DNA of 62,996 nucleotides from a bacterium (lineage in GTDB: Bacteria; Vulcanimicrobiota; Vulcanimicrobiia; Vulcanimicrobiales; Vulcanimicrobiaceae): positions 1 to 62,996 of the forward strand of contig JAJYRH010000013.1 in NCBI GenBank assembly GCA_021794205.1, read 5' to 3'. The translations under genes were made by a program, and so were the position numbers. The notes below the pieces were generated by a model. It did no database searches and was not told the DNA's origin. It was given only the letters and a program-made list of their open reading frames with translations. Within the stretch, counting starts at the first letter, position 1. Each line of letters opens with the position of its first letter. Shown one piece after another: positions 1 through 7,958 of this stretch.

Positions 1-57
1 CTGCGCGATGCCCTTGACCCGGGTATGCACTAGGCCGTATAGTCGCGTAGCCCTCGT

Positions 58-144
58 GCGCAAGTGGCGGAATTGGTAGACGCACTAGCTTGAGGGGCTA
101 GCGGGAGCAATCTCGTGCTGGTTCGAGTCCAGTCTTGCGCACCA
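58..144 (+). tRNA. tRNA-Leu (anticodon GAG)
   Basis: This is an 87-nt cloverleaf with an encoded CCA end. The acceptor stem pairs GCGCAAG (58-64) with CTTGCGC (134-140), followed by A-CCA. The anticodon stem CTAGC/GCTAG encloses the loop TTGAGGG, so the anticodon is GAG, reading CUC and CUU. The D-arm carries AATTGGTAGA, the T-arm has GGTTCGAGTCC, and a long variable arm (class II) is present, as expected for leucine. Open reading frames antisense to it are artefacts of tRNA sequence. Confidence 0.97.
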
Positions 145-151
145 ACCCCAT

Positions 152-177
152 GAGGCCTCGGAGGCCTCTTTTGTTTT
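152..177 (+). terminator. Intrinsic terminator of tRNA-Leu
   Basis: GAGGCC (152-157) pairs with GGCCTC (163-168) around a 5-nt loop and is followed at once by TTTTGTTTT. It sits 8 nt after the tRNA CCA end, so it most likely ends the tRNA transcript. Confidence 0.85.
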
Positions 178-519
178 GCGGCAGCGCGTGGGGTTCGCGT
201 ACTTCGCGTATACTGCGGGTATGCGCAAGCACGATTTTGAAGCCTTTTTCCAGCGCCTTTGGAAACGGCTCGGCGTGGGCCCGGCTCGTCCGCCCCGAGT
301 AACCGATGATGGCGAGGACGATGGATTGAGCGGAGCTCCGGTTCCACGAAACCCGGTCACGCCGCTCTTGTCGGGAGCTGCCACGCTCGCAACTCCGCAT
401 GGCCCCGAAGAGCGCGACCGGGCCTAAGTTCGCTCGATCGCCTCGCGCGCCGTTCTCTTCGTGGGCGTTTTCGCGCGTCGAGAGGTGCCGGCTTTCGCGC
501 CGCGCTAAAGCTCCCGCCG
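178..519. other. Intergenic stretch before cobB, no gene supported
   Basis: The 342 nt between the tRNA terminator and cobB hold only short, arginine-rich frames. One of them (221-427, plus) begins with an ATG but has no ribosome binding site and no recognisable fold. I looked for a cobalamin riboswitch because a cobalamin gene follows, and did not find a convincing B12 box or core. Confidence 0.5.
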
Positions 520-1830
520 ATGACCTGTCGCGCATTGCTGATCTCCGCCGCCGCCTCGGGCTGCGGAAAAACCACGGTAACGCTGGGATTGCTGCGAGCT
601 TTCCGTAATCGCGGGCTACGCGTCGGCGCGGCGAAGGTCGGGCCGGATTTTATCGACCCCGCCTTTCATCGCGTCGCCGCCGGACGCCGTTCGGCGACGC
701 TCGATCTCTGGGGCATGCGCGAGCGGACGCTTCGCGCCGAGCTCGCCGCCGTCGCCGCGGAGAGCGATATCGTGCTGATCGAGGGCGTGATGGGGCTCTT
801 CGACGGAGCGCGCGACGGCTCGGGCTCGAGCGCGCAGCTCGCCGAACTCCTCGATCTGCCGGTCCTTTTGGTGCTCGATGTCTCCGCTCAGGCAACCACC
901 GCAGCCGCCGTCGCCTTCGGGCTCGCTCACTACCGCCCGAACCTCCGGGTTCTCGGCGCGATCCTCAACCGGGTCGGCTCGCCGGGGCACGCCGCTACGA
1001 TCGTGCCGGCTCTCGAGGCGATCGGGCTGCGTAGCCTCGGCGCGCTCTCCCGCGAGCACGCGCTCGCCCTCCCGGAGCGCCACCTCGGGCTGGTCCAGGC
1101 ACGCGAACACCGCGAACTCGAGAAATTCCTCGAGGGAGCGGCCGCCGCGTGCGAAGCGCAGCTCGATCTCGATGCCCTAATCGCGCTCGCCGCCCCGCTC
1201 CCCGATCATCCCGCTCCGAACGAGAGCGCCATCGCGCCTCTCGGCTCGCAGATCGCCATCGCCGACGATCTCGCCTTTGCTTTTTCGTACGCGCATATCA
1301 CCGACGGTTGGGAGCGCGCCGGAGCGCGGCTCTCGTTTTTCTCGCCGCTCGCCGACGAGGGCCCGCGCCGCGATGCCGACGCCGTCTATCTTCCCGGCGG
1401 TTACCCCGAGCTGCACGCGGCGAGTCTCGCCGCTGCGACAAATTTTCGCGCGGGTATGGAGGCGGCGCGCGGACGCGGGGCCGCGATCTACGGCGAGTGC
1501 GGTGGGTATATGGTGCTCGGTGAGTCGCTCGCCGATCGCGATGCGAAGGAGCATGCGATGCTCGGTTTTCTGCCGCTCCGCTCGTCGTTCGCGAGGCCGC
1601 GCTTGCACCTCGGGTATCGCGAGGTGCGTCCGCTCGCCGATACGCCGTTCGCACGCGCCGGCGAGCCGCTTCGCGGACACGAGTTCCATTTCGCAAGCGT
1701 CGCGAGCGAGCCCGAGAAGTCGGCACTCTTCGAAGCGCGTGATGAAGGGCGAGCCTCGCTGCGGCTCGGCATGCGCGAGGGGAGCGTCCTCGGCTCCTTC
1801 CTCCATCTTCTCGACCGAGCGGAAGCGTAA
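520..1830 (+). CDS. cobB: Cobyrinic acid a,c-diamide synthase (CobB/CbiA family)
   Basis: A 436-aa glutamine-dependent amidotransferase that makes the a- and c-side-chain amides of (hydrogeno)cobyrinic acid in cobalamin synthesis, using ATP. The N-terminal ATP-binding half has a P-loop at residues 13-19 (SGCGKTT) and the family signatures AKVGPDFIDP and LIEGVMGLFDG. The C-terminal class I glutaminase domain has the nucleophile Cys in YGECGGYM and a catalytic His in GSFLHLL near the end, so both active sites look intact. Length is normal for the family. No other cobalamin gene is adjacent, so whether it serves de novo synthesis or corrinoid remodelling cannot be told. CobB and CbiA differ in substrate and cannot be separated from this sequence. 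Confidence 0.93.
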   Translation: MTCRALLISAAASGCGKTTVTLGLLRAFRNRGLRVGAAKVGPDFIDPAFHRVAAGRRSATLDLWGMRERTLRAELAAVAAESDIVLIEGVMGLFDGARDGSGSSAQLAELLDLPVLLVLDVSAQATTAAAVAFGLAHYRPNLRVLGAILNRVGSPGHAATIVPALEAIGLRSLGALSREHALALPERHLGLVQAREHRELEKFLEGAAAACEAQLDLDALIALAAPLPDHPAPNESAIAPLGSQIAIADDLAFAFSYAHITDGWERAGARLSFFSPLADEGPRRDADAVYLPGGYPELHAASLAAATNFRAGMEAARGRGAAIYGECGGYMVLGESLADRDAKEHAMLGFLPLRSSFARPRLHLGYREVRPLADTPFARAGEPLRGHEFHFASVASEPEKSALFEARDEGRASLRLGMREGSVLGSFLHLLDRAEA

Positions 1831-1861
1831 CAAAGCGCTGGATTTGCGGTAGAAGCGCATC

Positions 1862-2227
1862 GTGGGGCATCTTGACACGCTCGTCGGCATCGCGCTGCTG
1901 TGGTTGCTGTTCTCGGCTATGAAGCGTCGCCGCAGTTCGTACGGTCCGCGATGCAGCAGCCGAGGGTGGCGGGGACGCTCCTCTGCGCCCCCATACGCTC
2001 CGTCGGCCGATGCGTTGCCGGAGAGACCCGAGGAAACGTCGTTCCTTCCGGCACCGCCCCTCGACGTACCATCGCCCACGCGGGAGCGAACGGCCCGCCC
2101 CTACCCGCAGTCCCCGTTACGAGGTGCCGCCGTGCCCCTCGCTCCGCTTCCGCCGCGTGGCGCGCTGCGCGCCCGCGATGCGCTCGCACCACTGCCGCCA
2201 CTCGCCGATAAAGGACAATCGATCTAA
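1862..2227 (+). CDS. Small membrane-anchored proline-rich protein, hypothetical
   Basis: A 121-aa protein with one hydrophobic N-terminal helix (about residues 6-19, LVGIALLWLLFSA) followed by a basic stop-transfer stretch (KRRR) and a long proline/arginine-rich, probably disordered tail (APLPPR). I know no family for it. The start is GTG at 1862. Its TAA overlaps the ATG of the SPFH gene by one base (TAATG), which argues for real, coupled translation. It may anchor or recruit the following SPFH protein to the membrane; that role is inference from position only. Confidence 0.55.
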   Translation: MGHLDTLVGIALLWLLFSAMKRRRSSYGPRCSSRGWRGRSSAPPYAPSADALPERPEETSFLPAPPLDVPSPTRERTARPYPQSPLRGAAVPLAPLPPRGALRARDALAPLPPLADKGQSI

Positions 2228-3060
2228 TGCCGATCATGAGCGTTATCTCTACTCTCGATAACAACGGGCAGGAGGTGATGGGCCCCGAGGTCCTCATCTA
2301 TCATTACCCGTCGTCGAGTATCGTGAGCGGTTCGTTGCTAACCGTCGAAAGCAATCATTTCTGCGTTTTGAAATCGCGCGGCGCGATTCTCAACGTTTAC
2401 GAAACCGGTCAATATCCGATCACGACCGGCGATAAGCCGCTCGTCGGTTCCTTCGTTCAGGGATTTTTCGGCGGTCAGAGCCCGTGGCAGTACGAAGCGA
2501 TCTATATCAATCGCGCGAAACTCGTCGTGCGCTCCTCGGGAATCGCGCTCTCCGCAGAGATGGCGGAGATGAGCTACGATGTGGATTACTACATTCACGT
2601 TCCCACGAAAGACGGCGCGCTCAAGCTCGTGCAGCACATGCCCTATCGCGGCCATGCGCTGCTCACCGATCAGATCAACGATTACGCCGGTCCCGTCGTC
2701 GAACAGGCGATCAACCAACTCATCCAGGTGACTCCCCTGGAGCGCGTGAATGAAAAAATTCACGATCTTACCGATCTCGTGCGCACGCATTTGAGCGAAT
2801 TCCTCGACGGGTACGGCATCGCGCTCGACACCGTGAAGGTGCTCGTGCGTCCGAACGACGAGCGGATGCGCGCCCTGATCTCGCTCAAGGCGTTCGGGCT
2901 CTCCGAGATGGAAGCGGTCCGCTATTATGCCGCGATCCTCATGGCCGAACGCGGCGTATCGAGCGCGCCGAATATGGCGATCGGGCAGCCGTTCTCCATC
3001 GGAGCGACGCCGGTGCTTCCTATCGGCAACGCCGATACCGGCACGGCGACCGGAAAATGA
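2227..3060 (+). CDS. SPFH/band 7 domain protein
   Basis: A 277-aa soluble SPFH-domain protein. The order of strands and helices (FCVLKSRGAILNVYETGQY, then GVVLS-like edge strands, then a helical part with VRTHLSEFLDGYGIALDTVKV) fits the YdjI-like 'virion core' SPFH subgroup that lacks its own transmembrane helix. SPFH proteins oligomerise on membranes; the partner here may be the membrane-anchored protein encoded just upstream, whose stop overlaps this start. A glycine-rich end (residues 245-277) replaces the C-terminal zinc ribbon found in some relatives. It shares an ATGA overlap with the next gene, so three genes appear co-translated. Confidence 0.8.
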   Translation: MPIMSVISTLDNNGQEVMGPEVLIYHYPSSSIVSGSLLTVESNHFCVLKSRGAILNVYETGQYPITTGDKPLVGSFVQGFFGGQSPWQYEAIYINRAKLVVRSSGIALSAEMAEMSYDVDYYIHVPTKDGALKLVQHMPYRGHALLTDQINDYAGPVVEQAINQLIQVTPLERVNEKIHDLTDLVRTHLSEFLDGYGIALDTVKVLVRPNDERMRALISLKAFGLSEMEAVRYYAAILMAERGVSSAPNMAIGQPFSIGATPVLPIGNADTGTATGK

Positions 3061-3671
3061 ACCCGGCGATACCGTCGGAGGACGTCGTGCGAGCGTTGCT
3101 CGATCCGTCGCAGCCCTCGCACGACCCGACGGTCGCGCTCCTGCAAGTTGCGTTAAGCGGTTTCGGTTTCAATTTCTACGACGCTCGCAACCAAGCGCGA
3201 GCGAACGATCTCCTCGTGCGCGAACGCGTCTCGAATTTACTCGCCGATGCCGCCGCGCGCATTCGGAGTCTCGAAGCGCGGTACCGAGAGCGCTTCCTTC
3301 CCGCTGCGACGCGCGAGCAGCCCTTCCCGCCCGCCGACGCACTACGGCGGGCGAAGGCGCTGCACGACCTGACTTCGCGGCTCGATGCCGCCGGTTCGGA
3401 GATCCTTACCCTCGAGGTGCCGGGCGCCGATCCCATTTGGTCGCGCGTTCGCGACGAGTTGCCGACCCTGCATCGGCTCTTCGCATTCGATATCGGGCTG
3501 GCGACTGCCGCGAGCTCGCTCTACGAAAGCGCCGATTCGCTAACGGTCGAGGCGGCCGATCTCGACGGCGCGTTCGATGCATTTTCAGCGGATCTCGAGG
3601 TGCTGCGCAAAGCCTTGGTCGAACGGCGCGCACTCCTCTCGGGCTCCGGGCCGGCGCTCCCTCATCCCTGA
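3057..3671 (+). CDS. Hypothetical helical protein linked to SPFH gene
   Basis: A 204-aa, mostly alpha-helical soluble protein with no signal peptide or transmembrane helix. A heptad-like helix rich in Arg and Leu runs from about residue 50 to 80, and another from about 175 to 195. I do not recognise a family. The ATG overlaps the TGA of the SPFH gene (ATGA), so it is probably translated with it and may act in the same membrane-associated complex, which is inference. Confidence 0.6.
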   Translation: MNPAIPSEDVVRALLDPSQPSHDPTVALLQVALSGFGFNFYDARNQARANDLLVRERVSNLLADAAARIRSLEARYRERFLPAATREQPFPPADALRRAKALHDLTSRLDAAGSEILTLEVPGADPIWSRVRDELPTLHRLFAFDIGLATAASSLYESADSLTVEAADLDGAFDAFSADLEVLRKALVERRALLSGSGPALPHP

Positions 3672-3745
3672 AACTCGTCGGGCGATTCTGGCGTAGTATG
3701 CTGAGAGGCGCGTCGGCGCCCCGGCGATCGAAGGAGTGAAGGCGT

Positions 3746-6700
3746 ATGTGGTTGACCCGTTTTGCGATATCCCGGCCGATGGTCACCGCAGCGATCTTCA
3801 TCGCGCTCGCCATCGCCGGAATCGTCGCATTTTTCCAAATCGGCCGTAGCGCGAACCCACCGGGGACAGATTATCCGCTCGTCATCGTCGCCGCTGGTTA
3901 TCCGGGCGCCTCGCCGCAGACGATGGAGAAGTTGGTCGTCAAACCCATCGAAGATCAACTCGTCGGAACGCAGAACATGGATCAGGTCACCGCGACCACC
4001 CAGGAAGGGAGCGCGGTCGTCCTCGTTCGTTTCAAGCTCGGTACCAATCTCGACATCGCCGCGATCGACGTGCAGCGGCGCGTCGATACCGCGCGCGTCT
4101 ACATGCCTGCGGATATGGACCCACCGTCGGTGCAACGGAACGGCGCTTCGCAACCACTGCTCGACCTCGCGCTCAGCTCGTCGACCCTCTCGCCGATGCA
4201 ACTCGCCGATCTCACGACGAATCAAATCGAACCGATGTTGCAGGAGATCCCTAACGTCCAGACCGTCGACGTCTACGGCCTTGCGACACGGCAGTTCAAC
4301 GTTCGTCCGAATCCCGCCGCGCTCGACGGGATCGGCGCGACGCTCGGCGACGTTTTTAACGCCGTATCGGGGAATAACGCGAATCTCCCCGGCGGGCTTT
4401 TGGAGCAGCCGACGCGCGAGGCGACCGTCTCGATCCGCTCGGGTATCGAGAGTGCGAGCGATATCGCCGATATCCCGCTCGTCGTTCCCGGAGTCGGCAA
4501 CCGCAATCTTCGTGTTGGCGACGTCGCAACGGTCGACGACGGGCACATCGAGATGCGCTCGATCTCGCACTATAACGGGCAACCCCGCCTTTACGTCAGT
4601 TTGGGGCGAGCGATCGGAACCGATGAGATCACGACCACGCAGATCGCGCGAGCGCACATCAAAGAAATCGAGAAGCAGTTTCCGCAGGTAACGTTCCACG
4701 AGATCGACGCTCCCGCCGATTTTACGCAGAAGTCGCTCGTCGGCGTCTGGCAATCGCTCTTCGAAGGCGTCGTACTCACTGCAATCGTGATGATGCTTTT
4801 CCTCCACGCATGGAGGAACGCCGCCGTCGTCATGATTTCGATTCCAACGTCGATCCTCTCGACGTTCGTGCTGATGAAGTCCTTCGGTTTTCATATCGAT
4901 AGTATGTCGATGATGGGCTTGGCATTGATCATCGGCATCTTGGTCGACGACTCCATCGTCGTATTGGAAAACATCACGCGGCATCGTGAGATGGGGAAAG
5001 ATTCCCATGCGGCCGCCATCGACGGGCGAACGGAGATCGGCGGCGCTGCGATCGCCATTACGATGGTCGACGTCGTCGTTTTTCTTCCGATTGCGTTTCT
5101 GCCCGGTATCGTCGGCGCGTACCTCAAAGAGTATGCGGCGGTGGTGGTTATCGCAACGCTCTTTTCGCTGCTCGTTTCCTTTACGCTGACGCCTATGCTC
5201 GCGGCGTTCTGGAGCGTGAAGAAAATTGAAAAGGAGCCGCCGCGTTGGCTCGCGGCGCTCGATACGAGGCGCGCGCATCTTTCGGTCTTCGTCGCCGCAG
5301 TGCTGCTCTTTGCATTGGGGGCGATCTTCCGCGCGACGATTCTCAACGTCTTCGGCGTCTTCGCGCTCGCGCTCTTGCTGCTCAATTTGTTCGTCCACCG
5401 CTACGCGGCGGTACTCGATCTCTATCGCACGCGTCTTCTCCCGGCAGCGTTACGGCACGGAAGTTTCGTCGCCTTCGTCTGCGCGGTATTGTTGGTGAAC
5501 GCGCTTTCGTTAGTCGGTAGCGGTAAAAATGCGATCGGTATCGATGCGGTCGTCTTACTCGGCACGTTGGCCGTCTACGGCTATGCAGCGATCCTTCGCC
5601 GGCGCGGCTCGCTACGGCCCTGGATGCGCGGCATCGCATCGCTGGGATCGCATCGCCCGACGGCGATCGCGACGCTGGTCATTCCGCCGGTACTCGCCGT
5701 GCTGATGGTCGCGCTCGGCGGAATTAACTTCGATTTCGTGCCCGCGGAGCAGACCGGGCATATTCGAATGACCCTCGCGTACGCACCGGGTACGCCGATC
5801 GCGGTGACGGCGAAGGGCGTCGATGCAATCGAAAAAGCCGTCATGAAGCTCCCGGGCGTCAAATCCGTGAGCTCGACGGTCGGTCGCATGCCCTCGGGAT
5901 GGGGCTCGTTGACCGGTGGGAATTACGCGCAGCTCGACGCGAACATGCATGCCGCGGATCGCGGCAATACCAACGCAACGATTTCCAAAATTCGCCCCTT
6001 TGCCGCGCTCGCACCGGGCGGTGATTTTCAAGTCGCCGGCGATACGGGCGGCGGAAGCGGTCAACCAATTTTCTATGCGGTGCAGGGCCCCGATAACGAA
6101 ATAGATGCGGCCGCCGAAAAAGTCGCAAACGTTCTACGCGAGACGAAGGGATCGGTGAACGTGCAGACCTCCGCGGAGGTCGCAGCGCCCGAACTGCGCG
6201 TGGCGATCGAACGAGGGAAGGCGATTCTCCTCGGAGTCTCCCCGGCAGCGGCCGCCGAGGCGGCGCGCATAGCGATTGCCGGAGCGGTCGCCACGAGGGT
6301 CCGGACGCCCAACGGGCTGATCGACGTCTACGTGCAGTTTCCGAAAGCCGATCGCCGTACGCTCGCGCAACTCGAAAACGTGAAAGTGCGCGCCTCGGAC
6401 GGAACGCTGGTTCCCCTCGGCGACGTCGCGCGTTTCCGCTGGAAAAAAGCGCCGACGAAAATCGAACGCTACGATCGGCAACGCGTCGTCAACGTCTTGG
6501 GTGATGTGTTGCCCGGCTACGCACTCGGCGCGGTGGTCGCCCCGTTAGAGAAAAAATTGCGGGAGCCGGGATTCTTGCCGGCCGGAGTTCACCTCAAAGC
6601 GCAGGGAGACACGCAGTTTCTCTCCGAAACGCTCGTCAACATGGGCATCGCTCTCCTGACCTCGTTCGGGCTCGTCTACCTGCTGATGGTCATTCTGTAC

Positions 6701-7204
6701 GGGAATCTCCTCGAACCACTGATCGTCATGTTCTCGGTACCCGTCGCGATCGTCGGCGCGCTGATGCTGCTCGCGTTCATGGGGCACCTTCCCGGCGAGC
6801 TCGGTCAGTCGCTCAATATCATCTCGATGCTGGGAATCGTCATGCTCTTCGGCCTCGTAGCGAAAAACGGAATTCTTTTGGTCGACTATTCCAACACGCT
6901 CTGCAAGCGCGGCATGCGCGTGCGCGAAGCGGTGCTCGAGGCCGCCGCGACGCGCTTTCGCCCGATCCTCATGACGACCGCAGCGATGATCTTCGGCATG
7001 TTGCCGCTGGCGCTGGGCTTCGCCGAAGGTGCGGAGTGGCGTCAAGCGATGGGGACCGTCATCATCGGCGGGTTGCTCTCCTCGCTCGTACTGACGCTCT
7101 TCCTGGTGCCGATGATCTATAACACCTGGATGGGCGCGCTCGAACGGCGCGCGGATCGCCGCGCCGTTCGAGCCGAACTCTCGCCGGTGGGTGCGACGCA
7201 TTAA
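3746..7204 (+). CDS. RND efflux transporter, inner-membrane subunit (HAE-1-like)
   Basis: A 1152-aa proton-driven drug/lipophile exporter of the AcrB/MexB type. The N-terminal helix (LTRFAISRPMVTAAIFIALA), porter repeats and the TM4 proton-relay Asp pair (GILVDDSIVVLENI) are present, as are the C-terminal relay Lys (GLVAKNGILLVDY) and a last helix ending LFLVPMIYNTW. It is about 100 residues longer than AcrB because an extra hydrophobic segment (roughly residues 505-620, three to five likely helices) lies between the two RND halves. No periplasmic adaptor or TolC gene is adjacent. A 75-nt gap separates it from the SPFH group; the next gene overlaps its 3' end. Confidence 0.92.
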   Translation: MWLTRFAISRPMVTAAIFIALAIAGIVAFFQIGRSANPPGTDYPLVIVAAGYPGASPQTMEKLVVKPIEDQLVGTQNMDQVTATTQEGSAVVLVRFKLGTNLDIAAIDVQRRVDTARVYMPADMDPPSVQRNGASQPLLDLALSSSTLSPMQLADLTTNQIEPMLQEIPNVQTVDVYGLATRQFNVRPNPAALDGIGATLGDVFNAVSGNNANLPGGLLEQPTREATVSIRSGIESASDIADIPLVVPGVGNRNLRVGDVATVDDGHIEMRSISHYNGQPRLYVSLGRAIGTDEITTTQIARAHIKEIEKQFPQVTFHEIDAPADFTQKSLVGVWQSLFEGVVLTAIVMMLFLHAWRNAAVVMISIPTSILSTFVLMKSFGFHIDSMSMMGLALIIGILVDDSIVVLENITRHREMGKDSHAAAIDGRTEIGGAAIAITMVDVVVFLPIAFLPGIVGAYLKEYAAVVVIATLFSLLVSFTLTPMLAAFWSVKKIEKEPPRWLAALDTRRAHLSVFVAAVLLFALGAIFRATILNVFGVFALALLLLNLFVHRYAAVLDLYRTRLLPAALRHGSFVAFVCAVLLVNALSLVGSGKNAIGIDAVVLLGTLAVYGYAAILRRRGSLRPWMRGIASLGSHRPTAIATLVIPPVLAVLMVALGGINFDFVPAEQTGHIRMTLAYAPGTPIAVTAKGVDAIEKAVMKLPGVKSVSSTVGRMPSGWGSLTGGNYAQLDANMHAADRGNTNATISKIRPFAALAPGGDFQVAGDTGGGSGQPIFYAVQGPDNEIDAAAEKVANVLRETKGSVNVQTSAEVAAPELRVAIERGKAILLGVSPAAAAEAARIAIAGAVATRVRTPNGLIDVYVQFPKADRRTLAQLENVKVRASDGTLVPLGDVARFRWKKAPTKIERYDRQRVVNVLGDVLPGYALGAVVAPLEKKLREPGFLPAGVHLKAQGDTQFLSETLVNMGIALLTSFGLVYLLMVILYGNLLEPLIVMFSVPVAIVGALMLLAFMGHLPGELGQSLNIISMLGIVMLFGLVAKNGILLVDYSNTLCKRGMRVREAVLEAAATRFRPILMTTAAMIFGMLPLALGFAEGAEWRQAMGTVIIGGLLSSLVLTLFLVPMIYNTWMGALERRADRRAVRAELSPVGATH

Positions 7205-7958
7205 CGGCCGTTCGGTTCTCGTTACGGGAGCGGCCTCCGGGCTCGCCGCCGGCATCGCGGCCGGGCTCGCCGAGGATGGATTCGAACGCGTTGCGATTAC
7301 CTGGCGCGAAAGCTCCCCCGAGCAAACGCTCGCTCGTATTCGCGCCGCCGGCGCGCGCGCGAGTGCGACGCGCATCGATTTTCTCGTCGAGAGCGCGCAG
7401 ATCGAACGAACGCTCGCCGAGTGCGTGCGCGAGCACGGGCCGTTCGACACGCTCGTGCATGCCGTCGGTCCGTTGCAATTCGCGCGATTGGAGAGCGCCG
7501 GCGACGATGAGTATCGCGCCACGTTCGATGGCAACGTGCGGAGTGCGTGGCTCGCGGCGAGGGCGGTCCTCCCCGGAATGCGTGCGGCGGGGTTCGGGAG
7601 GATCGTCGCCTTCGGCATGAACGGCTCCGCGTTCGCGGCCGCCGCTCCCGGGCTCGGCATGCATGCAGCCGCGAAGAGCGCGTTGATATCGTTGCTCCGC
7701 ACGCTCGCTGCGGAGGTCGCCGGCACTGGAATCACGGTCAATGCCGTCGAGCCGGGGGATATTCGAGATAAGACGCTCGCTCGTGCCGACGCGCTTCGGA
7801 GGCCGGCCGAAAACCCGGTCGGCCGAGCCGGCTCGTTCGAGGACGTGCTCGACGCGGTTCGGTTTTTTGTCGCACCGGAGCGCGATTTCATCACCGGCGT
7901 CGTTCTGCCGGTGACGGGGGGGCTCCAAGGCCCCTACGAGCGAAAGTCTTTGCGATGA
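7191..7958 (+). CDS. Short-chain dehydrogenase/reductase with altered active site
   Basis: A 255-aa Rossmann-fold SDR, the usual length. The cofactor loop TGAASGLAAG (residues 12-21) and the structural motif HAVGP (90-94, in place of NNAG) are recognisable. The catalytic Ser is probably S146. The YxxxK motif reads H158-A-A-A-K162, so the catalytic tyrosine is replaced by histidine. The GTG start overlaps the RND stop by 14 nt, and the end overlaps the next start (ATGA). Family-level activity would be NAD(P)-dependent oxidation or reduction, but the missing tyrosine makes activity uncertain. Confidence 0.85.
   Translation: MRRINGRSVLVTGAASGLAAGIAAGLAEDGFERVAITWRESSPEQTLARIRAAGARASATRIDFLVESAQIERTLAECVREHGPFDTLVHAVGPLQFARLESAGDDEYRATFDGNVRSAWLAARAVLPGMRAAGFGRIVAFGMNGSAFAAAAPGLGMHAAAKSALISLLRTLAAEVAGTGITVNAVEPGDIRDKTLARADALRRPAENPVGRAGSFEDVLDAVRFFVAPERDFITGVVLPVTGGLQGPYERKSLR

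Noticed and set aside
178-519. Possible cobalamin riboswitch before cobB
   Set aside because: Neither strand shows the B12 box or conserved core in the right order.
30-575. Several minus-strand reading frames across the tRNA-Leu region
   Set aside because: They are antisense to the tRNA and contain the well-known spurious peptides (such as KTGLEPARD) that tRNA genes produce.
3662-5398. Long 578-aa minus-strand frame
   Set aside because: Antisense to the RND pump gene; charged low-complexity translation with no family features.
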